A DNA stretch of 13,757 bases from Roseimaritima sp. (GTDB lineage: Bacteria > Planctomycetota > Planctomycetia > Pirellulales > Pirellulaceae), in NCBI GenBank assembly GCA_007124075.1, contig SLFV01000355.1, forward strand, positions 1-13,757, read 5' to 3'. The notes beneath the pieces are model-generated. The model saw only the letters and a list, made by a program, of their open reading frames with translations. It was not told the origin of the DNA and did not search any database. Positions 1-6,855 of this stretch are shown piece after piece. The position numbers and the translations under genes were made by a program. The first letter of the stretch is position 1, and every line of letters starts with the position of its first letter.

Positions 1-658
1 CGGGGGCAATCGCCAAGGCCTTCTGGATCGTCGCGGTCGCAGCGTCGTATTCCTCCTGAGCGGCCAAGGTCATGCCCCAGTCACTGTACAGCGTGGCGTC
101 GTTGGGTGACGCCTTGGTTGCGCGTTCAAAGTACGTCACCGCTTCGTCGTACTTGCCTTGACGGTACAACAGCCTGGCAACACTGGCCAACGCCGGTGCG
201 TTGTTTGGTTCTGCCCCCAGGGCTTTGGTGTAATTCTCCAATGCCTTTTCGTGATTGCCACTGGTTTCCCACAGTTGGCCGTTGGCAACAAAAACTTCAG
301 GACCAATCGATTTGGGCCTATTATCCAGCCGCAAAGGATCGTCTGCTGCGATCGGATTGCCCTCACCGTCAACCACATCGCCACTGGCTCCGCCGAAGAT
401 TCCGACGATCCCCTCGGAGGTTTTGGCATAAGCACTCTTCATCGCCGATGACATCGTATTCAACTGGCCCCGAGCCCCCGCTGCCGTGGATGCAATAACC
501 CCCGCATTGCGAGGAGAAGCAGGTTCCTGTGATCGGAATGGATTCATCGACGCCAGTGATGGGCCACCGCTGCTGGCACAGCCAGAACAGCAAAGGAGCA
601 AGACTGCTAAAATCGTTTCCTTACGATTGACGCTTTGTGCTATCTGTAATCGATTCAT
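1..658 (-). CDS. TPR-repeat lipoprotein, N-terminal part (runs off left edge)
   Basis: Reading the minus strand from the ATG at 658 gives 219 uninterrupted codons to the window edge, so the gene is partial at its C-terminus. The N-terminus has a basic start (MNRLQIAQSVNRK), a hydrophobic stretch and a lipobox-like LLCCSGC with Cys27, which suggests a lipid-anchored envelope protein. The -3 residue is Cys rather than Leu, so the lipobox is not canonical. Residues 35-118 are low in predicted structure and rich in Ala, Gly and Ser. From about residue 120 there are three consecutive TPR units, roughly 120-153, 154-187 and 188-219, with the usual small and aromatic positions (GNHEKALENYTKALGAEPNN, GKYDEAVTYFERATKASPND). 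TPRs are protein-protein scaffolds. The partner is unknown. A G-rich run (GTGGGGGG) lies just upstream of the ATG. The gene is divergent from the addB-like gene, so a functional link is not implied. Confidence 0.85.
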   Translation of the reverse strand, partial: MNRLQIAQSVNRKETILAVLLLCCSGCASSGGPSLASMNPFRSQEPASPRNAGVIASTAAGARGQLNTMSSAMKSAYAKTSEGIVGIFGGASGDVVDGEGNPIAADDPLRLDNRPKSIGPEVFVANGQLWETSGNHEKALENYTKALGAEPNNAPALASVARLLYRQGKYDEAVTYFERATKASPNDATLYSDWGMTLAAQEEYDAATATIQKALAIAP

Positions 659-742
659 TGAACCCCCCACCGGCCTCGTGCATCAACTCCGACGGTAAAA
701 ATGCAACCGCACGCGAAAGCCATTCGTTGAATCCGCTTACCG

Positions 743-760
743 CAGCAGATTATCCTGCTG
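743..760 (-). promoter_or_regulatory. Dyad around a -10-like hexamer, upstream of the TPR lipoprotein gene
   Basis: On the minus strand this reads CAGCAG-GATAAT-CTGCTG, a perfect 6-bp inverted repeat whose six-base spacer is itself a good -10 hexamer (GATAAT). If it is used, transcription would begin near 740 and leave an mRNA leader of about 80 nt before the ATG at 658. The region about 17 nt upstream (minus-strand TGCATT, plus 772-777) is a poor -35, so the promoter would probably need an activator or an alternative sigma factor. A dyad covering a -10 is a typical repressor-operator arrangement. The role is inferred from sequence alone. Confidence 0.4.
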
Positions 761-777
761 GCAATGCAAGCAATGCA
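760..777. repeat. Tandem 9-mer repeat (RGCAATGCA x2)
   Basis: GGCAATGCA is followed directly by AGCAATGCA, two 9-bp units differing only in the first base. They abut the CAGCAG/CTGCTG dyad and lie where the -35 region of a minus-strand promoter for the TPR gene would fall. Tandem sites spaced close to one helical turn can bind an activator cooperatively. No regulator can be named. Confidence 0.4.
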
Positions 778-879
778 TACGCGTGATGATTTTTTTGTGC
801 ATCCGTAACTGTGGGATCGGTTCGGCAACCTTTAAGGCTTAATTTGTTTTTCGCTTTTGTGACCTAAGGTGTCCACTTA

Positions 880-896
880 GATGTATCTAATACATC
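880..896. promoter_or_regulatory. 17-bp palindrome, candidate operator
   Basis: GATGTAT-CTA-ATACATC is a perfect 7-bp inverted repeat with a 3-nt spacer, the size and symmetry of a binding site for a dimeric helix-turn-helix regulator. It lies 109 nt before the addB-like start. It is flanked by a direct repeat of TCCACT (872-877 and 895-900). The AT-rich core could overlap a -10 element on the plus strand, but I see no convincing -35. It may control the DNA-end-processing operon, the divergent TPR gene, or both. Confidence 0.4.
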
Positions 897-991
897 CACT
901 CCAGGCCGCTGCGATTGCTTGCTATCGTCTGCTAAGCTAGCCACGCGGACCGTCGGTAGAATTGGCGACACACATTACCGCTGTCAGCGGC

Positions 992-997
992 GAGGAG
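992..997 (+). promoter_or_regulatory. Ribosome binding site of the addB-like gene
   Basis: GAGGAG with a 7-nt spacer to the ATG at 1005. It favours that ATG over the in-frame ATG at 1017, which would be 19 nt away. Confidence 0.7.
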
Positions 998-1004
998 CGA
1001 TTAC

Positions 1005-3932
1005 ATGCGAAATAGGATGAAACGCGTCTTTCTGGGTTGGGATGCGCCATTGTTGCCGCAGGCGGCAAGCTATCTTTGCAGTCAGATCATTGGCGGACAT
1101 CTGCCCGAGGCCAGCCAGTTGCGATTGGTCGTGCCAACGGCTCGTGCACGACGTCGACTACGTCAGTGCTTGCTTGGTGCTACCGCAGAAGCACAGATCG
1201 CGATAACTGATTTGCAAGTGCTGACGATTGGAGATCTGCCAGAGAGACTGTATCAACCAGATCTGCCGCTAGCATTGGAGCTAGAGCAGACGCTTGCCTG
1301 GACACAGACATTGCAGGCCGCTGCTGGCCAACCGCTGGAAGCCTTGGTCCCAAACCAACCCCCCGACGATGCAGTTGCTGCCTGGGTGGACTTGGCGGCA
1401 ACAGTGCGGAAACTGCACGAAGCCTTGGCAGCCGACGGGTTACGGTTCCGAGACGTCATCCCGCAGTTTTCCGGAAGTGTCGAATCCCGAAGGTGGGTAC
1501 TGCTGGACCGACTATTGGAAGATTACCTGGATCGGTTACGTAATGCGAACCGCAGCGATCCCTTCACCTCTCGGCGGCAGGCAATCGAAAACCACACGTG
1601 TCAAACGGATCGGCAACTGGTTTTGATTGGGACGGCGGACATGAATCGCACGATCTGCCAAATGCTGGATTTACTAAAGGATCAAGTCCATGTGTTGGTC
1701 GGAGCCCCGCGGGAGCAACAAATCCTATTTGATCGCTTCGGAAACGTTCAACCCGAAGAATGGAAGTCGGTGATCCTGCCGATCCAAGACCATCAACTGG
1801 TCAGCGCCGCGGATGTGTTCGAGCAAACCGTAGCGATGGCGGAAAGTCTGGCGGATTTCGGCTCGCAGTATTCAGCGGACGAAATCACCATTGGCGTTGC
1901 AGACCAGTCATTCGTACCGTTTGTGGAAACCGAATTGCAACAGGTTGCGATCGCATCGCATCGCGAACAGGGCTGGCCCTTGGCACAAACCGCACCGGGA
2001 CGATTGCTAAGCCTGATAGCGCTGCTCCGGACTCGGATGGATTGGCAATCGTTCGCCGCGTTGGTACGTCATGCGGATGTTTATCAGTGGCTGGATCAGC
2101 AATTGTCTGCCGAGTCGCGGCCTGGTTCGGACCGTCGACCGAACGTTCCGTGGTTGGCACAACTGGATGGCTATCTGGCGAATCACTTTCCCACTCGCCT
2201 GGATGTTGCGATACCACTAATCGCACAACGAAACTACCCGCTGGTCGCAGAGGCCAAGCGACGGGTTGCCCACTGGCTTTCCCCCTTGTCCAGCCCTCCG
2301 CAAGCTTTAGCGGTATGGTGCCAAGCGATCCGGCAGGTATTCAGCATGATCTACCCGGACAGTTCGACGGAAGACAGTTATCCCTCGGAGCCAGGCAACG
2401 ATAGTCACCCTCGCACCTCTCCGTGTTCGAAAGATAGCTCCGCCTTGACGGACACTTCCGGCCTTGGGGATGGTGTCGGTCATACCCGACAGCAAGCCGC
2501 GATCCAACGCGTGCATCGCATGCTGGATCGATTTGCAAAATTAAGCGATCCATTGGATGTTCAGGTGACTGCCGCCACGGCGGTGGAAATGCTGTTGGCG
2601 CGGCTGTCAGATTCACCGATTGTGCTGCCCGCCAAAGCCGAAGAAGTGGAAATCCTGGGCTGGTTGGATCTTGCCTTGGACGACGCCGCCGCGATGGTTG
2701 TTGTTGGTTTTAACGCCCCTTTTGTTCCGGAAGCAGTCACCGCAGATCCATTCCTGCCTGGCAGTTTGCGCTCCAAATTAAAACTCAATGACAATGAACG
2801 CCGTTTTGCCAGAGACGCATACGCGTTGCAGTTAATCCTCAGCACCCGTCCACAGGTCCGGTTCGTTGTCGGACGCCGCGGACCTGACGGAAACCCTACT
2901 CCTCCCAGTCGGCTGCTGGCCGCAGCCGACGGCATCGATGTGGCGAGACGTGTTACGAAATTACTGGACCGGCCCGTCCCCATTGCGCCGGTCCACCGTC
3001 GCTGGTCGGGTTCGCAAGTTCGTACCCAACTACCTGTCCCCACCGCGGGACGGGCGGACGTGAATGTGATGAGCGTGACGGCTTTCAGTGATTTCTTACG
3101 CTGTCCCTTTCGTTTTTACTTAAGGCATGTCCTAGGACTGCGTCCCCTGGACGACCATAGCAATGAGTTAGCGGCGAATCAATTTGGCGATCTGGTTCAT
3201 GCCAGTGTCGAAGATTTCGGCCGCCACCGCGAGCATCGTCAAGCAGAAACGGCAGAGGAGATTTATGAGTGTTTGATGTTACATCTCTTGGCTTACGCTC
3301 AGAATCAGTTTGGCCAGTTCCCCGCCGCTGCAGTGCAGTTACAGATAGATCAAGCCAAACGGCGGCTACGCGTTGTCGCGGAGCATCAGGCACGACGTCG
3401 GGCTGAAGGTTGGCAGATCGAGCAGACAGAAGCATCAGTCGGACCGCAGCAGGGAGCTGGGATCGAAGTCGATGGTCGCGTGATGGGTTTAAAAGGTCGA
3501 TTCGACCGGATTGACTTTCATCCGCAGACGGGTCAGTGGGCGATTCTGGATTACAAAACCCATGGTCATGAACCGCTGAAAAAGCATTTCAACGCACGCA
3601 GCCAACAATGGACGGATCTGCAACTCCCCTTGTACCGCTTGATGATTCCTGCGTTGGGGATCGACGCGGATCAAGCTCAGGTTCAACTGGGATACTTCAA
3701 CGTTGCCCAGCAGGAGCGTCAGACCGGCATTCATTTAGCTGACTTCAGCGAGCAGCAATTTGCAGACGCCAATCGTGTGATTGCTGATTGCATCCGGCGG
3801 ATTTGGGCCAGCGACTTTGCCCCGAGCGATCAACCGGTTTCGTACGATGACTATGCGATGATTTGTCAGTCGGGGCTCATGTCCTCTTTGTTGGGAGATG
3901 ATGAAGCCGATGACTTTCGGGGAGATGCGTGA
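1005..3932 (+). CDS. addB: AddB-like PD-(D/E)XK nuclease subunit
   Basis: This 975-residue protein looks like the AddB (ATP-dependent nuclease subunit B) side of a double-strand-break end-resection complex acting on DNA in the cytoplasm. The C-terminal RecB-type nuclease is intact by motif: GDLVH with His732, GRFDRID with Asp834 and Asp837, and ILDYK with Asp849 and Lys851. Residues 1-650 form the degenerate helicase-like part. The N-terminus (FLGWDAPLLPQAA) has no P-loop, so ATP hydrolysis must come from the partner. Residues of roughly 455-500 are a Ser/Thr/Asp/Gly-rich linker. AddB proteins usually clamp the nuclease with a 4Fe-4S cluster using one Cys before the nuclease and a C-x2-C-x5-C at the end. 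Here Cys700 (RCPFRFYL) and Cys954 (AMICQ) remain, but the two middle positions are Val945 and Asp948. The gene overlaps the helicase gene by one base, which implies translational coupling. Family assignment is confident. The exact orthology (AddB versus another RecB-nuclease partner) is less so. Confidence 0.85.
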   Translation: MRNRMKRVFLGWDAPLLPQAASYLCSQIIGGHLPEASQLRLVVPTARARRRLRQCLLGATAEAQIAITDLQVLTIGDLPERLYQPDLPLALELEQTLAWTQTLQAAAGQPLEALVPNQPPDDAVAAWVDLAATVRKLHEALAADGLRFRDVIPQFSGSVESRRWVLLDRLLEDYLDRLRNANRSDPFTSRRQAIENHTCQTDRQLVLIGTADMNRTICQMLDLLKDQVHVLVGAPREQQILFDRFGNVQPEEWKSVILPIQDHQLVSAADVFEQTVAMAESLADFGSQYSADEITIGVADQSFVPFVETELQQVAIASHREQGWPLAQTAPGRLLSLIALLRTRMDWQSFAALVRHADVYQWLDQQLSAESRPGSDRRPNVPWLAQLDGYLANHFPTRLDVAIPLIAQRNYPLVAEAKRRVAHWLSPLSSPPQALAVWCQAIRQVFSMIYPDSSTEDSYPSEPGNDSHPRTSPCSKDSSALTDTSGLGDGVGHTRQQAAIQRVHRMLDRFAKLSDPLDVQVTAATAVEMLLARLSDSPIVLPAKAEEVEILGWLDLALDDAAAMVVVGFNAPFVPEAVTADPFLPGSLRSKLKLNDNERRFARDAYALQLILSTRPQVRFVVGRRGPDGNPTPPSRLLAAADGIDVARRVTKLLDRPVPIAPVHRRWSGSQVRTQLPVPTAGRADVNVMSVTAFSDFLRCPFRFYLRHVLGLRPLDDHSNELAANQFGDLVHASVEDFGRHREHRQAETAEEIYECLMLHLLAYAQNQFGQFPAAAVQLQIDQAKRRLRVVAEHQARRRAEGWQIEQTEASVGPQQGAGIEVDGRVMGLKGRFDRIDFHPQTGQWAILDYKTHGHEPLKKHFNARSQQWTDLQLPLYRLMIPALGIDADQAQVQLGYFNVAQQERQTGIHLADFSEQQFADANRVIADCIRRIWASDFAPSDQPVSYDDYAMICQSGLMSSLLGDDEADDFRGDA

Positions 3933-3934
3933 TG
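3919..3934 (+). promoter_or_regulatory. Coupled stop/start and RBS of the addA-like gene
   Basis: GGGGAG at 3919-3924 precedes a TGATG junction: the upstream stop TGA (3930-3932) shares its last base with the ATG at 3932. A GTG at 3929 is one codon upstream in frame and overlaps the same stop by four bases. The 7-nt spacing from GGAG (3921-3924) favours the ATG. The two choices differ by one residue. Confidence 0.6.
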
Positions 3935-6697
3935 AGTAAACCAACCAGAAGTCTGCGGCGTTCAGTAAGTGCGGCCGCGATCGACAATTCTTCCGGGGTC
4001 GCTCGGGGTTCGCAGACCGCGAGGGCATCCGTTGACGATTGGCAACCGCTGTTGCTAGTTCGAGCCTCGGCGGGAACCGGAAAGACTTACCGGTTAACCG
4101 GTCGTTTACTGAACTTACTGTTCCGTGGAGCCGCGATTGAAAGCCTCCTGGCAACGACCTTTACCCGGAAAGCGGCTGGGGAGATCCTGGAACGCGTCTT
4201 GACCAGTTTGGCCAGAGCGGCAACTGATCCAACCGCTCAATCGTTGCAGCAACTACGACAGCAGACGGGACGATCGGAGATCACGCAGAAACAATGCGTT
4301 CGGCTGCTGCATTTGCTGATACGCGAACTCCATCGACTGCGGATCGGGACTTTGGATAGCCTCTTTTCACAGCTCGCGCGCTCGTTTCCGTTTGAATTGG
4401 GTTTGCCTCCGGGTTGGCGATTAACGGACGAAAGTGAAGAGGTCTGGCTGCGTCAACGCGCGATCAACACGCTGTTGGCTAGTGCCGATCCACAGCAAAC
4501 GCAGTCGCTGCTGTCGATGCTTAGCAAGGGCGAGGTAAAACGCTCCGTGGCACGGGAGATCGAAGCCGTGGTGGGAGGGGCCTACGGGATCTCGCGAAAT
4601 TGCCCAACCGAGGCCTGGGGAACACTGGGCGTACCAACTGGGCCAGATAATGCGCAGCTGACGCAGGCTGCCGGGGTGCTGTTGAACGCGGAAATGGGAC
4701 ATAAAAGTGCCGACAAGATATTGCAGGCCATCGGCCAACTGCTTCAGCAGCGCGCTCCCGAGGAACTGGCTGGCTACGGCCCGGTGGTCTCCGCACAACG
4801 CTGGAGCGCCGATGTATCAACTGCGACTTACTATCGCAAACCCGTTCCCCCCGTTCTGATCGGAGCGTTGCAAGTCGCGTTTGAATATGCACGCAGTTGG
4901 TATTTGGGGCTACTGGATCAGCAGTCCAAAGCTACCGGAGAACTGTTGTCGCTGTACGAACAATCGATCGTGCAAATCAAGCAATCGGCGCGTGCGCTCG
5001 GTTTTGACGATGTTTCCATCCGTTTGGCTACGTGGGTCTCTGGACAGTCCATCGGTGTGCTGGGGGCTCGCTTGGACGGTACCGTTCGGCATGTTTTGCT
5101 GGATGAGTTTCAGGATACCTCGCCGCACCAGTGGGCGGTTCTGCGGCCGTTGGCCGATCATGCGGCAAAGCTGGCCGCCGGTGACCAATCGACCGTACCA
5201 TCGGACGCCGAGGGCTGCGTCTCCAATGACATGGCTGGCAGTTTCTTCTGCGTTGGTGATACGAAACAAGCCATTTACGGCTGGCGTGGCGGGGTGGCGG
5301 CAATCTTTGATGCCGTCGACCAGCAGGTCTCCGGGGTGGTGCAGCATTCGATGTCGGAAAGCTTTCGCAGCAGTCCGGTGATCATGCAGGTTGTGACGGA
5401 TCTGTTTCAAAACTTAACTCGGCATGATTTGACGAAGCAAGCCGGAACGCGGCACCAGCAGCCGGAAAACGCGGAAGCGTATGAAGCCGATGCGCTGGTT
5501 GATTTTGCCAAAAGTTTTCCGCAGCATGAGGCGCACCATCCCCAGTTGCCTGGTTTTGTGACCTTGCGTACCGTTCCCGCTAGCGATGGGGATGCGACGG
5601 AAAGGAAGGTTAACGCCCAGGCTTATGTGGCGGACCAAATCACGCAGCTTTCGGAGTGTGCATCGCAACGATCGATTGGTGTGTTGACGCGGAGCAACCA
5701 AACGGTTGGTCGTTTAATTTATATGCTACAGAAACGTGGGGTCTCGGTCAGCCAGGAAGGAGGCAACCCGCTAACCGATTCGGGAGCTGTGGAACTGCTG
5801 CTTTCCGCATTGATGCTTGCGGAACATCCCGGCGATGGACGGTGGTGGTACCATATCCGTCACTCGCCGCTGGCACATGCGCCCTTGTTCCAAGGATTGC
5901 GAGGTGCGGAGGAAGGCTTGCTGGCGGCTTCCGCTGTGCGCGGCTTGGTCCAGCGTGAGGGGTTAGTGTGGGCGTTGCGAGCGATGGGCGACAGTTTGGC
6001 CCCCCACTGCGACGCAGCCGACAGCCTGAGAATGCGGCAGTTGCTAGGACTGGCACAGCAGTTTGAACACAACCCACAACCACGGCTTCGTGATTTCGTC
6101 GAATTGGTGCAGTTGCAGCGAGTGGAAAAACCGCAACCGGCACAGGTCCGAGTCATGACGATCCACCAAGCCAAAGGTTTGGAATTTGATGCCGTGGTCT
6201 TGCCGGAATTGGAATGGGCGCTTGGTGCGCGTGCCATCCGCTGCGTTCCGCGTCGTCCCTCGCCCTGCGATGCCCCCGAGGCGATGTTGCGTTTCATCGG
6301 CAAGCAACAATGGGGTTTCTTACCACGCAATTGGCAGCAAGCGTTCGGGCAGTCAGCCTATCAGGCCGTCAGCGAGTCGTTGTGTCTGCTGTATGTTGCG
6401 GTTACCCGTCCGCGTTACGGGCTGTACATGTATGTCCAGCCTACCACCAAAGCTGATAAGCCGACGCTGGGTCAGAAAAACGCGAAAATGTTGCTATACG
6501 CTGCTTTGGGGTGTGATAGCGATCCGCGCGAATCCCCGTGTCCGTGGTTTAGCCAAGGAGCGGAAGACTGGTACAATCAGCTTCCGGCGTTGCCGCCCGA
6601 TCCCCCCGCTCCCGTAAAGAAGGTGGTGCGATTGCAGCCGACCCCGGCTACACCGCGACGCAATGGAACCGGGTGGCAAGCAACGCGAGATTGTTGA
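3932..6697 (+). CDS. addA: AddA-like UvrD/RecB-family helicase subunit lacking a C-terminal nuclease
   Basis: This 921-residue superfamily 1A helicase is the likely motor of the AddAB-type complex, translocating 3'-5' on DNA ends. Motifs in order, numbered from the ATG at 3932: Walker A ASAGTGKT (45-52, Lys51), motif Ia TTFTRKAAGEI, GTLDSLF, Walker B/motif II DEFQDT (391-396), motif III GDTKQAIYGWRGG (442-454), motif IV SFRSSP, motif V MTIHQAKGLEFD (His745), motif VI AVTRPR (Arg826, Arg828). All look functional. Only about 90 residues follow motif VI, and they are Pro-rich with no DYK motif. AddA and RecB proteins normally carry a further nuclease domain of roughly 250 residues, and B. subtilis AddA is about 1,230 residues. 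No other reading frame has room for it before the next gene. Either this lineage has a helicase-only AddA or the domain was deleted. The N-terminal ~40 residues are a Ser/Arg-rich extension. Confidence 0.85.
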   Translation: MSKPTRSLRRSVSAAAIDNSSGVARGSQTARASVDDWQPLLLVRASAGTGKTYRLTGRLLNLLFRGAAIESLLATTFTRKAAGEILERVLTSLARAATDPTAQSLQQLRQQTGRSEITQKQCVRLLHLLIRELHRLRIGTLDSLFSQLARSFPFELGLPPGWRLTDESEEVWLRQRAINTLLASADPQQTQSLLSMLSKGEVKRSVAREIEAVVGGAYGISRNCPTEAWGTLGVPTGPDNAQLTQAAGVLLNAEMGHKSADKILQAIGQLLQQRAPEELAGYGPVVSAQRWSADVSTATYYRKPVPPVLIGALQVAFEYARSWYLGLLDQQSKATGELLSLYEQSIVQIKQSARALGFDDVSIRLATWVSGQSIGVLGARLDGTVRHVLLDEFQDTSPHQWAVLRPLADHAAKLAAGDQSTVPSDAEGCVSNDMAGSFFCVGDTKQAIYGWRGGVAAIFDAVDQQVSGVVQHSMSESFRSSPVIMQVVTDLFQNLTRHDLTKQAGTRHQQPENAEAYEADALVDFAKSFPQHEAHHPQLPGFVTLRTVPASDGDATERKVNAQAYVADQITQLSECASQRSIGVLTRSNQTVGRLIYMLQKRGVSVSQEGGNPLTDSGAVELLLSALMLAEHPGDGRWWYHIRHSPLAHAPLFQGLRGAEEGLLAASAVRGLVQREGLVWALRAMGDSLAPHCDAADSLRMRQLLGLAQQFEHNPQPRLRDFVELVQLQRVEKPQPAQVRVMTIHQAKGLEFDAVVLPELEWALGARAIRCVPRRPSPCDAPEAMLRFIGKQQWGFLPRNWQQAFGQSAYQAVSESLCLLYVAVTRPRYGLYMYVQPTTKADKPTLGQKNAKMLLYAALGCDSDPRESPCPWFSQGAEDWYNQLPALPPDPPAPVKKVVRLQPTPATPRRNGTGWQATRDC

Positions 6698-6855
6698 CTG
6701 GCGGTTTTGCCTGCCTTCCCAGGGCCCCTCGGGGCGGGAATGGTCGGGAGAGATTTTCATGGAGGAAAGCAGATCCGTCAGTCATTAATCACGCGCTGCG
6801 GAGGTGAACCGGAAGCACTCCCAGCAAATGGAACGTCCGCCGTTAGGGTTTACTT
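6698..6855 (+). other. Gap between the addA-like and yhaO-like genes (158 nt)
   Basis: The rest of the cluster is overlapped, so this gap is conspicuous. It holds a GC-rich stem-loop (6716-6740) and no convincing promoter. A TTGACT at 6694-6699 resembles a -35 but has no -10 at 17 nt. Short open frames cross it (41 codons from ATG 6663, and another from 6707), but neither has a ribosome binding site. It could be remnant sequence of a lost AddA C-terminus. That is speculative. Confidence 0.45.
6716..6740 (+). other. Intercistronic GC-rich stem-loop
   Basis: TTCCC (6716-6720) pairs with GGGAA (6736-6740). Inside, GCCC (6724-6727) pairs with GGGC (6732-6735) around a CTCG loop, with a 3-nt AGG bulge on the 5' side. 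It starts 18 nt after the addA-like stop. No T-run follows directly, so it is not a classical intrinsic terminator. It may be an mRNA processing or stability element, or a partial attenuator setting the dose of the YhaO/YhaN pair relative to AddAB. Confidence 0.45.

Larger units (their letters stand above)
659..1004. other. Divergent intergenic region (346 nt)
   Basis: This region separates the minus-strand TPR lipoprotein gene from the plus-strand addB-like gene and must hold at least one promoter for each. I see no coding sequence and no RNA gene. Structured elements are the CAGCAG/CTGCTG dyad (743-760), the tandem 9-mer (760-777), a short ACCT-A-AGGT palindrome (862-870) and the 17-bp palindrome (880-896). 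A T-rich run lies at about 790-797. No sigma70-type promoter for addB stands out. Confidence 0.6.

Noticed and set aside
136..593. Minus-strand ORFs of 99 aa (136-435) and 74 aa (369-593) and plus-strand ORFs at 106-498, 158-451 and 486-698
   Set aside because: They are shadows in other frames of the minus-strand TPR lipoprotein, which has a signal sequence and clear TPR pattern.
6663..6788. 41-codon open frame from ATG 6663 across the addA-like stop
   Set aside because: No ribosome binding site and no recognisable motif. It may be remnant sequence but is not supported as a gene.
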